From: JABAQJ01 sp046327745
Lineage (GTDB): Bacteria; Gemmatimonadota; Gemmatimonadetes; Gemmatimonadales; Gemmatimonadaceae
Length of the DNA stretch: 64,000 nucleotides
Direction: 5' to 3'
Assembly: GCA_046327745.1 (NCBI GenBank)
Contig: JAXLXV010000014.1
Span: 146,570-210,569 of the forward strand
Below are positions 1-7,641 of the stretch, piece by piece. Each line of letters begins with the position of its first letter. Positions within the stretch are counted from its first letter, which is position 1. The notes below the pieces were generated by a model, which saw nothing but the letters and a program-made list of their open reading frames with translations, did no database searches and was not told where the DNA came from. The translations under genes were made by a program, and so were the position numbers.

Positions 1-330
1 GCGAGAGGCCACGTCGTACCTGCTGCGGTGAGGGCCGGCACCGTCGCCGTGAGGGGGACGGACACAGACTGGCAAGGGGCGGTCGGGACCGAGCCGCTAC
101 AGGCGGCAGCGCACCAAAGGACGACGAGCGCCGGGATGTGCCTGCTCATTGCGAAGCCTCTCGATCGGTTTGGATGGTCAGAACGCGTGTTCGTTAACGC
201 CCGATCTGGGGTCCCCGTCCCTCACGCCCGGCCCTGCGGGAAGGCCTGATATTGAGCGGGGCCGTGCCTCGCGGTATCTCTCTCTCTATGGTTGTCACCC
301 CCTCTCGGCCGTGCCCAGCCCGGTAGTGCG
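1..330. other. Left-edge non-coding or gene-end stretch
   Basis: No convincing gene is visible here. A frame ending with a stop at about position 30 could be the last codons of a gene lying to the left. Another frame stays open to position 249, but its translation is arginine- and glycine-rich, resembles no family I know and has no ribosome binding site. The stretch probably holds the promoter of the sigma factor that follows, though I cannot pick out its -35 and -10 boxes. Confidence 0.4.
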
Positions 331-912
331 ATGACGAACCCGGACGGGGGATCGGCGACGGCCTTGCTGCGCGCCTGGGGCGCCGGCGACCGGGACGCGC
401 TCGATCAGATGCTGCCCTTGGTGTACGAGGAATTGCATCGATTGGCGCGAGGGTATCTCGGCCGCGAGCGGCCCGATCATACCTTGCAACCGACGGCGCT
501 GGTGCATGAGGCCTACCTGCGGCTCATCAACCAGCGCGAGGTGGACTGGCGCAATCGCGCGCAGTTCCTCGGCCTCGCCGCCTCGATGATGCGCCGCATC
601 TTGGTGAACCACGCCCGCGACCGCTCCGCCGCCAAGCGTCCTGACGTCCGAGACCGCGTTTCGCTCAGCTTGGTCGAAGCGGGGAGCGACGCACCGGATG
701 TAGACATCATCGCGCTCGAGGATGCGCTAGCCAGGCTCGCCGAACTTGACGCCCGCAAGGCGCGGGTGGTAGAGCTGCGATTCTTCGGAGGCCTAACGAT
801 GAATGAGGTCGCCGAAGTCCTGGAGGTTTCGTTGGCCACGGTCGAGCGCGAGTGGAGCTTTGCCCGCGCATGGCTCTACGACGCGATCGAGGGCAAGGGC
901 GAGACGGCATGA
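331..912 (+). CDS. RNA polymerase ECF sigma factor (TIGR02999 type)
   Basis: A 193-residue extracytoplasmic-function sigma factor that would direct RNA polymerase to a small regulon. Region 2 is seen in the LVYEELHRLARGYL segment and the LVHEAYLRL helix near the N-terminus. Region 4 is near the C-terminus, with ELRFFGGLTMNEVAEVLEVS followed by an arginine-rich recognition helix. This matches the TIGR02999 group, which is often encoded beside Ser/Thr kinases. I start at ATG 331; an upstream TTG at 292 would add 13 residues that look unrelated to the family. The stop overlaps the start of the following kinase by four bases (ATGA), so the two are translationally coupled. No anti-sigma factor is adjacent; the kinase is the likely controller, by inference. 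Confidence 0.93.
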   Translation: MTNPDGGSATALLRAWGAGDRDALDQMLPLVYEELHRLARGYLGRERPDHTLQPTALVHEAYLRLINQREVDWRNRAQFLGLAASMMRRILVNHARDRSAAKRPDVRDRVSLSLVEAGSDAPDVDIIALEDALARLAELDARKARVVELRFFGGLTMNEVAEVLEVSLATVEREWSFARAWLYDAIEGKGETA

Positions 913-3900
913 ACTCCGGCCGTTGGGAGCGATTGGAAGAGCTCTTTCACGCCGCCCTTGCACTCCCCGACGGCGAGCGCGCCACGTTCCTCACGCGCTC
1001 GACCGCTGGCGATTCGGCGCTGCGCGACGAGATTGAACGGCTGCTGAGCGCGCACGCGCGCGCGGGTCGCTTCATCGACGAGCCGGCCGTTGTGGCTGCG
1101 GGCGCCTTTTCCGGGCGCGGCGCCGAACCATCTGCCATCGGACGACAGTTCGGCCCCTGGCGCGTGATCCGAGAGATCGGCCGGGGTGGCATGGGGGCGG
1201 TGTACCTGGCGGAGCGCGCCGATGGACAGTTCGAGCAGCGGGTGGCCATCAAGCTGATCAAGCGCGGAATGGACACCGACCTGGTGGTGGAGCGCTTCCG
1301 CGCCGAGCGTCAGATCCTCGCGTCGCTCGACCACCCGAACGTCGCCCGCCTGCTCGACGGCGGTACGACGGACGACGGCGTCCCGTACTTCGTGATGGAG
1401 TATATCGATGGTGTTCCCATTGACGAATACGCCGATGCACGCCGCTTGTCGGTGCCAGACCGGCTGGAGCTGTTCCTGCAGGTCTGCGCCGCGGTCGCTT
1501 ACGCGCACGGGCGCCTCGTCATACATCGCGACATCAAACCGGCGAATATCCTCGTGGCGCCCAGCGGCGCACCGAAGCTCCTCGACTTTGGCATCGCCAA
1601 GGTGTTCGACCCGGATGGAGACGAGCGAGTATCGACGCTGACCGGGCTACGCCTGCTCACCCCGGAATACGCGAGTCCTGAGCAGATCGAGGGGCGAAAG
1701 GCGACGGAGGCCAGCGACGTGTACTCCCTCGGCGTCGTGATGTATGAGCTGCTCACGGGGCGGTCGCCGTATCAGCTGCGAAGCCGCGATCCGGCCGAGC
1801 TCGCGGCGGCCATCCGGACGACCGTGCCTGAAGCACCGAGCGCTGCGCTTCGTCGCCCGTCAGTCGCAACAGACCCAGTTTCGCGGCGCCGAGCCGACGA
1901 GGATCGCGTGGCGGCAACGGGAGCCACCGGCATCGCGCACCTGCAACGCCGGCTTCGTGGCGATCTGGATACCATCGTGCTGATGGCCCTGCGGAAGGAG
2001 CCCGAGCGGCGGTATGCGCGGGTATCGCTCCTGATGGACGACATCCGGCAGCACTTGCGGGGCCTGCCGGTGAGCGCACGGCGCGACGATCTGCGTTATC
2101 GGGTGGCGAAGTTTCTGCGGCGCAACCGCGGCGCTGTGGCATCGGTAACGCTCGTCGGCACCGCCGCGCTCTTGCTCGGTATCGCGTTCACGCGCATGGG
2201 TGTGAGTAGCGCGGCGCTGGATGCCAGGAGCGGCGTCCTCGCTGTGCGCGACAAAGTCGTGGTGGCGGACCTCGCCGACCGCGCGGGCGACGCATCACTC
2301 GCTTCGGCGCTGACCGAGGCGCTGCGGGTGGACCTCGCCGAGTCACCGCGCGTGCAGGTGTTCTCATCGCGGCAGGTGCGGACGAGTCTGTCGCGGATGC
2401 AACGGTCTCCCGATCTCGCCTTGGAAGATTCGGTGGCGCGCGAGTTGGCTATCCGCGAAGGGGTCAAGGCAGTCGTGACCGGATCCGTCGGTCGCATCGC
2501 GGGCCGCTACGCCATTGCTGTGCAGTTGCTTGGAGCGGAGAAGGGGGATGTGTTGGCCGCGGAGCGAGAGACGGCAGCCGACTCCACGGACGTGATCGAA
2601 GCCTTAGGCAGGCTGTCGCAGCGCGTGCGACGCCGCATGGGTGAATCGTTAGGCAGCGTCCAAGCGTCGCCCCCGCTGGCGCAAGTGACCACGGCTTCCC
2701 TGCCGGCGCTGCGGGCGTACACGGAAGGCCTGCACCTGATCAACAGCGGCGACCGTAAGGCGGGCCTCGCCATGCTCGAACACGCAGTCGTGCTCGACAC
2801 CGCCTTCGCTTCCGCGTGGCGCGCGCTCGCCACGACGTACGGAGACGTACTCGAGCCGGGCCGCGCGGCCGCAGCAAGGAAGCGCGCTATGGCGAACGTG
2901 TCGCGCCTGCCGTTCCTGGAGCGCTACCTCGCGATCGCCAGTAGCGCGATGTCGGAAGACTACGCCGCGTCGGCCAATGCCTACGGCGTGATCCTCGAGC
3001 GTTACCCAGACGATGTGCGTGCCCTGAACAACCGCGCGCTGGCCTATTCATGGCTCGGTCGTTTCGCGTCGCAGGAGAGCTTGCTCGTGCGCGCCGCAGC
3101 ACTCGACTCGACGGTGCCGAGCATTCAGACCCAGCTCGCGGTGGCACAGGCCAACCAAGGTCATTTCGAGGACGCACGCCGGACCTTGGACCGCGTCAAG
3201 AAGAATCAACCCGGGAACTTCTACGCCCAGCTGGCGGAGATCTATCTCGCCGCCGCGCGCCAGGACTGGCCCGAGTCCGAGCGGCAGGCGGAGAAGCGCC
3301 TTCGCCTGCACCCCACCGACACGCTCGACGTGATTGGTGGGACCGAGGCCCTCGCGCAAATCGTCATGACCCAGGGGCGGCTTGCCGAGGCCGAGCGGCT
3401 GCTACGCCACGCGCAGCAACTCTCGGCGGCGGCTGGCGAACGCATGAACTACCTCCTCGAAGCCGCACTCCTTGGATGGGTCGAGCTCCGCTACCGACGT
3501 GCTCCCGACAAGGCGCTGCGGATGGTCGACGAAGCGGTGGCGCGGTTCCCGCTCGACAGCTTGGCCGAGGCAGAACGCCCGTACGACGAGCTAGCCCGCC
3601 TCTACGCCGCGGCCGGCCGGCCGACCAGGGCGCGAGCGCTGCTCGCACAGGCCGAAGGCACGACGTACGGCCGCCGGCCTAACGCGAGGCCAGGCCGCCA
3701 GTGGTCCCTCGGAGCGATCGCGCTCGCCGAGGGGCACGCCGCCGATGCGTTAGGCGCCTTGCACCGCGCGATGGACAGCGCCCAGTGTCCGATTTGCGCG
3801 CTCCCTGACCTTGCCCGCGCCTACGAAGCTGCCAGTCACACCGATTCCGCGCTCGCCACCTACGAGAGCTTCATTCACCAGCCGTGGGAATGGCGGTTCG

Positions 3901-4112
3901 AGACCGATGACATCGAGCTCGCCGCCGCGTTGAAGCGGGCAGGAGAGCTGTCCGAGGGGCGCGGCGACGCGCCAAGGGCGGCCGAGATGTACGAGCGCCT
4001 GTTGATGCTGTGGTCGCGGGCGGACCAGGAGTTGAATCCCAATGTGGAGTGGGCTCGCGCTCAACTCGCGCGGCTGCGTGAGCTGAATCCGCACCGCACA
4101 CGAAGTCCATAG
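909..4112 (+). CDS. Membrane Ser/Thr protein kinase with TPR sensor half
   Basis: A 1067-residue Hanks-type kinase. The N-terminal 60 residues form a short helical region common in ECF-linked kinases. The catalytic domain spans about residues 84-385: glycine loop GRGGMG at 91-96, VAIK lysine K115, catalytic HRDIKPAN at 206-213, DFG at 227-229 and an APE-like YASPEQ segment near 254. A single membrane helix lies at about 409-428. The outer part starts with a degenerate TolB-like module (about 435-610) and continues with TPR-like helical repeats to the end. The kinase therefore faces the cytoplasm and a periplasmic TPR domain could bind a ligand or partner. It overlaps the sigma gene by four bases, so phosphorylation of that sigma factor or a partner is the obvious hypothesis. 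The gene contains three copies of the CCTAACG word. Confidence 0.93.
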   Translation: MNSGRWERLEELFHAALALPDGERATFLTRSTAGDSALRDEIERLLSAHARAGRFIDEPAVVAAGAFSGRGAEPSAIGRQFGPWRVIREIGRGGMGAVYLAERADGQFEQRVAIKLIKRGMDTDLVVERFRAERQILASLDHPNVARLLDGGTTDDGVPYFVMEYIDGVPIDEYADARRLSVPDRLELFLQVCAAVAYAHGRLVIHRDIKPANILVAPSGAPKLLDFGIAKVFDPDGDERVSTLTGLRLLTPEYASPEQIEGRKATEASDVYSLGVVMYELLTGRSPYQLRSRDPAELAAAIRTTVPEAPSAALRRPSVATDPVSRRRADEDRVAATGATGIAHLQRRLRGDLDTIVLMALRKEPERRYARVSLLMDDIRQHLRGLPVSARRDDLRYRVAKFLRRNRGAVASVTLVGTAALLLGIAFTRMGVSSAALDARSGVLAVRDKVVVADLADRAGDASLASALTEALRVDLAESPRVQVFSSRQVRTSLSRMQRSPDLALEDSVARELAIREGVKAVVTGSVGRIAGRYAIAVQLLGAEKGDVLAAERETAADSTDVIEALGRLSQRVRRRMGESLGSVQASPPLAQVTTASLPALRAYTEGLHLINSGDRKAGLAMLEHAVVLDTAFASAWRALATTYGDVLEPGRAAAARKRAMANVSRLPFLERYLAIASSAMSEDYAASANAYGVILERYPDDVRALNNRALAYSWLGRFASQESLLVRAAALDSTVPSIQTQLAVAQANQGHFEDARRTLDRVKKNQPGNFYAQLAEIYLAAARQDWPESERQAEKRLRLHPTDTLDVIGGTEALAQIVMTQGRLAEAERLLRHAQQLSAAAGERMNYLLEAALLGWVELRYRRAPDKALRMVDEAVARFPLDSLAEAERPYDELARLYAAAGRPTRARALLAQAEGTTYGRRPNARPGRQWSLGAIALAEGHAADALGALHRAMDSAQCPICALPDLARAYEAASHTDSALATYESFIHQPWEWRFETDDIELAAALKRAGELSEGRGDAPRAAEMYERLLMLWSRADQELNPNVEWARAQLARLRELNPHRTRSP

Positions 4113-4234
4113 GCCATCGTGGTGAGGGGGCGAGAAGAATTGACCGGCCGTTTTGGAGCCAATCAGCATCGGGCGAATCGGGGAATGGAGCGGTACCGCG
4201 TGTCACAACAGAGAGCGATTCGCCGAGGAGCGTG

Positions 4235-4639
4235 ATGCGTACCACGATCGTACGACGCTGGGGGGTGTCGGCTGCGTTGGTTGTTGTTGCCGTGAGTGCG
4301 TGCGGCACCGATTCCGGTAGTACGAGTCCACTCGCGTACTGCACGGCCCCTCGATCGATCGCCCTCGAGATCACGGTCATTGACGCCGCGACCGGCGCCG
4401 GTCTCGCCGAGGGATCCACCGGGAGCTTTCAGTCCGCTACTGGCTCCGACTCGCTGTGGCACGTTACAGGCTCCACAACGATCCTTGCCGGTGGCGAGCA
4501 CCTGGGCGTGTATTCCGCGACCGTCACCCACGTCGGCTACGCGACGTGGTCGGCGCAGGGTGTGCAGGTGACGCAGCAAGGGGTTTGTGGAAACGTGCTA
4601 CCGGTGCAGCTGACGGCACCGCTCACGCGGTCCTCCTAA
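4235..4639 (+). CDS. Small lipoprotein with carboxypeptidase-regulatory-like fold
   Basis: A 134-residue predicted lipoprotein of unknown function. A positively charged N-terminus and hydrophobic stretch end in a lipobox VSAC with Cys23. The rest is a single beta-rich domain: the pattern of TVIDAATGAGL, then a GEHLGVYSATVTHVGY segment, recalls the carboxypeptidase regulatory-like or prealbumin fold used as a binding or structural module on exported proteins. ATG 4235 is preceded by a GAGGAG ribosome binding site at about 4224; a GTG three bases earlier is also possible. The gene is the first of a run of small exported genes, each followed by an attC-like inverted element. Its stop codon overlaps the CCTAACG word that opens the first of those elements. 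The fold assignment is tentative. Confidence 0.75.
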   Translation: MRTTIVRRWGVSAALVVVAVSACGTDSGSTSPLAYCTAPRSIALEITVIDAATGAGLAEGSTGSFQSATGSDSLWHVTGSTTILAGGEHLGVYSATVTHVGYATWSAQGVQVTQQGVCGNVLPVQLTAPLTRSS

Positions 4640-4782
4640 CGCGCGACGCTGGCCAAGCGCTACGTGACGCCGACTCAGCGCTTGCAGGAGCGAACGGGAC
4701 ATGCGGAGCGTTCCGCGGGGGCTGCGCTAGCGCCGCATGATTGTTATGATACCTTGTTGCGCAGAAAACGTGGACGTTAGGC
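4634..4782 (+). other. attC-like element 1 (imperfect)
   Basis: The element opens with TCCTAACG at 4634-4641, on the stop of the preceding gene, and closes with CGTTAGGC at 4775-4782, 33 bases before the next start codon. The ends are inverted copies of each other. The right end fits the integron core GTTRRRY; the left end misses the RYYYAAC consensus at its first base. Inside lies an 8-bp hairpin (CAAGCGCT at 4654-4661 with AGCGCTTG at 4677-4684), which could also act as a terminator. The inner arms pair only weakly, so this site is less convincing than the one at 6439-6525. Confidence 0.4.
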
Positions 4783-4815
4783 AGGTCGACGACCCTCTCC
4801 CCAAGGGACCTAGTG

Positions 4816-5265
4816 ATGCGAACCCCGTCAAGCACACTATGCCGCACAGCTTGGATGGCCTTTCTGCTGGTCTCAGGTCCCGTCGCGGCCACCGGACAAG
4901 CTTCAGAGCCGCCAACACGCTCCAAAGCGATTTCGGGGACCTGGGTGGCGAGGAACTTCAGAACGCCTATGGGGCAGCTGGTCTCCGTTGTGTTGGAACT
5001 CTCGGCGCAGGCAGACTCCGTCAGCGGCCTCCTGCGCGTTGAGTCACCGACAGATGCGGCCCCGCCGTCGGTCCCTGTGTGGGGCGTTGTCCGCGCGGAT
5101 TCGCTGTTCCTCACGGATTCAAGACACGTGCCTTTGGTCGCGGCGCGCGTCGAGGAACGACGGTTGGTCGGACGCATGGCCGGCACCCCGGGCCGCCTCA
5201 ATCGCGGTGTGCCTAACCTCACGACGCTCGCCGATTCTCGGCCGGTGACGTTCGAGCGCCAGTGA
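4816..5265 (+). CDS. Secreted protein of unknown function
   Basis: A 149-residue protein with a clear signal peptide (RTAWMAFLLVSGPVAATGQA). The mature part begins with an ISGTWVARNF segment and continues as alternating beta strands, with a repeated pattern of a short hydrophobic strand followed by DSVSGLL or DSLFLTD. This looks like a small lipocalin- or DUF-type beta sandwich, but I do not recognise a named family. ATG 4816 has an AAGGGA ribosome binding site ten bases upstream; GTG 4813 is the alternative. It lies between two attC-like elements and has no close functional neighbour, which fits a cassette-borne gene. Confidence 0.68.
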   Translation: MRTPSSTLCRTAWMAFLLVSGPVAATGQASEPPTRSKAISGTWVARNFRTPMGQLVSVVLELSAQADSVSGLLRVESPTDAAPPSVPVWGVVRADSLFLTDSRHVPLVAARVEERRLVGRMAGTPGRLNRGVPNLTTLADSRPVTFERQ

Positions 5266-5282
5266 GGCCGCGTGCCTGAGCT

Positions 5283-5350
5283 GCCTAGCGACTGCCGCAG
5301 CGGACCATCGATGGACGGCGTGCTCCCTCCGCTGAACTCGGGTGCGGCTG
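5283..5350 (+). other. attC-like element 2 (degenerate)
   Basis: GCCTAGCG opens the element 18 bases after a stop codon. Near its right end is GCTGAACTCGGG (5331-5342), which fits the published right-hand attC consensus before the core site. However, the expected CGTTAGGC is replaced by TGCGGCTG. The inner arms CAGCGG and CCGCTG are complementary, and a CCATCGATGG palindrome sits between them. I read it as a decayed site; the next gene starts 20 bases later. Confidence 0.35.
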
Positions 5351-5369
5351 CGCGTTGCCTTCATGATCC

Positions 5370-5810
5370 ATGATTGACAGCGACAATCCAGTCGTACGAC
5401 TCTGCGCCGAAGGAATGGCCATCGACGGCGACCCCGATGCTGCGCACGCGTTGTTTCAGCAAGCATGGGACGTGCGGCGCGACGACTACGATGCCGCGAT
5501 TGCCGCCCACTACCTCGCTCGCCATCAATCGTCGCCTGAGGACTCCCTACATTGGAACCGTATCGCGACTGAGTGCGCCGAGGCCGTCCCAGACGGCCGC
5601 GCTCAGTTGCTCCTCGCCTCGCTTTACCTCAACCTCGCCGATAGCCTTCGGGTACTCGCACGCCCCGCGGAGGCAATCGCCGCCGCTGAACGGGGCATTG
5701 CCGCGCTGGAGTTCTTGCCACTGGACGGATATCGGGAATTCGTTGCGAATGGCCTGCGTCGTCTTCGCGCGAGTCTCCTCGCGGGCGCAGGTCGCGAAGC
5801 GGACATATAG
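5370..5810 (+). CDS. Small TPR-like protein
   Basis: A 146-residue soluble, all-helical protein. The opening motif NPVVRLCAEGM, then ALFQQAWDVRRDDYDAAIAA, HYLARHQSSPEDSLHWN and LYLNLADSLRVLARPAEAI, belongs to a widespread bacterial family. That family is sometimes mislabelled as an rRNA adenine methyltransferase, but it has no SAM-binding motif. The helical pairs resemble tetratricopeptide repeats, so protein binding is the likely role. There is no signal peptide, unlike its neighbours. A degenerate attC-like element overlaps the last 60 bases of the gene, as happens with some integron cassettes. The start at 5370 follows another cassette-like boundary and has no strong ribosome binding site. 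Confidence 0.8.
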   Translation: MIDSDNPVVRLCAEGMAIDGDPDAAHALFQQAWDVRRDDYDAAIAAHYLARHQSSPEDSLHWNRIATECAEAVPDGRAQLLLASLYLNLADSLRVLARPAEAIAAAERGIAALEFLPLDGYREFVANGLRRLRASLLAGAGREADI

Positions 5811-5838
5811 CGTATGCGGCTAAGCCGAGGCGTTAGGC
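5752..5838 (+). other. attC-like element 3
   Basis: The right part, GCGGCTAAGCCGAGG (5816-5830) followed by CGTTAGGC, is a very good fit to the consensus right half of integron 59-base elements. The left core GCCTGCG at 5752 differs from GCCTAAC at two bases and lies inside the preceding gene. The left arm TCGTCTTCGC pairs with the right arm with single mismatches and one bulged base. The length, 87 bp, equals that of the element at 6439-6525. The next gene starts 16 bases downstream. Confidence 0.5.
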
Positions 5839-5854
5839 GGCGAACGGAACGACA

Positions 5855-6427
5855 ATGCCTACTGTGAACCTTTGGTTTGTCCCCGCTGGTGTGCTCGCCA
5901 TGGTGGCCGCGTCAGCCACCCTGGCCGCGCAGCCGCATCCCGGAGGGCCGGTGCTTGGGGTTCATGCGCTGATCGGTGGCGGCAGTCGCGCCGTCGAGGC
6001 TGGCGGTGGCGTAATCTTCGGCTGGAAGCAACCCATTACCGGCTGGGTTCGCGCGGTCGGTGCGCTTGAAGCGTCACGCACCGTGGTCGTCGGCACAAAC
6101 GACCGCTGCGACCTTGTGCCTGGCGGCATCGGGTGCGGGAGCCCACCTGCGGACGAGACGGCCGCGGGGCTCTCGACCGCGCTTCAGCTTCAGGGACCGG
6201 GCGTCAAAGGATGGAGGCCCCATCTGATCGTTGGCGTCGCGCGGCTGCACGCGTTCACAAGCGTCGAGGTCGGACGGCAACGAACGTTTTGGACGCCCGA
6301 GGCAGGGGTGGGCGTAGAGTTCGGAGCGCACGCGGGCTGGGGCGTCGACGTGCGGCTCAGGAGGGCGACGCGTGGGACGAGGGATCCAGAAACGTACGCC
6401 GCCCTTCACGTGGTACGCTACCTCTGA
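5855..6427 (+). CDS. Outer-membrane beta-barrel-like exported protein
   Basis: A 190-residue exported protein. Its N-terminal signal peptide ends in LAAQP. After that come glycine-rich amphipathic strands (VLGVHALIGGGSRAVEAGGG, PHLIVGVARLHAF, TPEAGVGVEFGAHAGWGVDVRLRRA) and a C-terminal VVRYL ending in a hydrophobic residue, the usual signature of a small eight-stranded outer-membrane barrel. It has two cysteines in the middle (RCDLVPGGIGCG) that could form a disulfide-closed loop. It starts 16 bases after attC-like element 3 and ends 11 bases before element 4, so the gene plus element 4 would be one cassette. The ligand or function is unknown. Confidence 0.72.
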   Translation: MPTVNLWFVPAGVLAMVAASATLAAQPHPGGPVLGVHALIGGGSRAVEAGGGVIFGWKQPITGWVRAVGALEASRTVVVGTNDRCDLVPGGIGCGSPPADETAAGLSTALQLQGPGVKGWRPHLIVGVARLHAFTSVEVGRQRTFWTPEAGVGVEFGAHAGWGVDVRLRRATRGTRDPETYAALHVVRYL

Positions 6428-6438
6428 CTCGGGTCGCG

Positions 6439-6525
6439 GCCTAACGACCAATGCGGCTAGCGAAAGAGCCGCGCTGTCCGCGCCCTCTTCCGTGAATCCC
6501 TCGCAGCGTCACTGAAGCGTTAGGC
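6439..6525 (+). other. attC-like element 4 (best example)
   Basis: An 87-bp element starting 11 bases after a stop codon and ending 22 bases before the next start. Its ends are perfect inverted copies, GCCTAACG (6439-6446) and CGTTAGGC (6518-6525), which match the integron cores RYYYAAC and GTTRRRY. The next inner arms pair as CAATGCGGCTAGCGA against CAGTGACGCTGCGA (the second read on the other strand), with a few unpaired extra bases, the typical extrahelical-base layout of attC. The right half, GCAGCGTCACTGAAG before the core, fits the known 59-base-element consensus. The centre can fold further (AAGAG with CTCTT). Confidence 0.6.
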
Positions 6526-6547
6526 GGTTTCAATCGTGGAGACGTAG

Positions 6548-7495
6548 ATGAAGACAGGCACGGCGTTCACCGTATTCCTACTCGCAATCCCGTCCAGCGC
6601 GACGATGTGGGCACGGGCCAACGCCCCAAGCACGCCGGGACGGCATCGCATTGAAGTACAGAGCTCGATCGACGGAAGCCTGCAGCCGTCATATCTCTAC
6701 CTGCCAGCCAAACCGGTCAGCCCCGCTCCGCTGGCCGTCCTGCTGCACACTTGGAGCTTCGATCTCGAACAACGAGACAGCACGGTGGAGCAGGAGGCTG
6801 AAGCACGGGGCTGGATCCTGCTGGCTCCCAATTTCCGCGGACGCAACGATCATCCACAGGCCTGTGGTTCCCCCGTCGCACAGCAAGACATTCTTGACGC
6901 CGTAACGTGGATCCGCGACCACTATCAGGTGGACGGTCGTCGCATCTACCTGCTTGGGCTCTCCGGCGGCGGCTACATGACAATGCTCATGGCTGGGCGG
7001 CATCCGGAACCCTGGGCCGCGGCGAGCGCGTGGGTCGGCATCAGCGACCTTCGCGACTGGTACACGGCACACAGCGGTGATCGGTACGGGGAGATGATGC
7101 GCGCGTGCTTGGGTGGCAGTCCCACCGCCAGCGATAGCATCGGGGCCGAGTTTCGAGCTCGCTCCCCGCTGACGTACCTGAAATCGGGGCAGCGGCTCCC
7201 CATGGATTTGGCAGCGGGCCGCTTCGACAGCACGGTCGCCGTATCGCACACGTTGCGAGCCTTTCAGCTTCTTGCGCCGGGCGTCGTCGCCAATGCGGAC
7301 ATCGATGCACTCGTGGGACCAGGCCCCGGCCTTCAACACCCCGCTGCCGGCGATACGGCCAGTGATCCTCTATTCGGTCGCCGCATATTTCTGCGTCGGG
7401 TCGCCGGCCAGTCGCGTGTTACCATCTTCGAAGGCGGACATGAATGGTTGCCACGAGCCGCGATCGCCTGGCTCGCCGAGCGGAGCAAGCCGTGA
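6548..7495 (+). CDS. Secreted alpha/beta hydrolase (PHB-depolymerase / S9-like esterase)
   Basis: A 315-residue exported hydrolase. Residues 1-26 form a signal peptide. The fold is seen from PLAVLLHTWSFD at 61-72, with LLAPNFRGRN at 91-100 as the next strand. The nucleophile elbow is GLSGG with Ser139, the acid is probably Asp227 in GRFDSTVAVSH, and the histidine is His298 in FEGGHEWLP. The pattern fits the prolyl-oligopeptidase-like or polyhydroxybutyrate-depolymerase-like esterase group, and the substrate is likely an ester or a small peptide. It is separated from its neighbours by attC-like elements on both sides, the downstream one incomplete. No ribosome binding site stronger than GGAGACGTAG is seen before ATG 6548. 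Confidence 0.85.
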   Translation: MKTGTAFTVFLLAIPSSATMWARANAPSTPGRHRIEVQSSIDGSLQPSYLYLPAKPVSPAPLAVLLHTWSFDLEQRDSTVEQEAEARGWILLAPNFRGRNDHPQACGSPVAQQDILDAVTWIRDHYQVDGRRIYLLGLSGGGYMTMLMAGRHPEPWAAASAWVGISDLRDWYTAHSGDRYGEMMRACLGGSPTASDSIGAEFRARSPLTYLKSGQRLPMDLAAGRFDSTVAVSHTLRAFQLLAPGVVANADIDALVGPGPGLQHPAAGDTASDPLFGRRIFLRRVAGQSRVTIFEGGHEWLPRAAIAWLAERSKP

Positions 7496-7511
7496 GCGAC
7501 GGTCCTATGCC

Positions 7512-7591
7512 GCCTAACCAGTAGTTGCACCAGGCGGTCGCGTGACTGCTCGCTTCACTTGGTCGACGGTACGTGTCGGTATGCGCCTAAC
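7512..7591 (+). other. Two attC left-end-like sequences in tandem
   Basis: GCCTAAC followed by CAGTAGTTGCACC (from 7512) is a typical left half of an environmental attC site. A second GCCTAAC, continuing GGGCCAACGCTCGC, sits at 7585-7591. No GTTAGGC right end follows either copy before the permease gene at 7642. This looks like the broken end of the cassette-like run, with right halves lost. Confidence 0.35.
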
Positions 7592-7641
7592 GGGCCAACG
7601 CTCGCGCTACGCCCCGGGCTACTGAGAATCCTGGAGATCTC

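Noticed and set aside
28..249. Open frame at the left edge
   Set aside because: No ribosome binding site, no family resemblance and an unusual composition; more likely non-coding.
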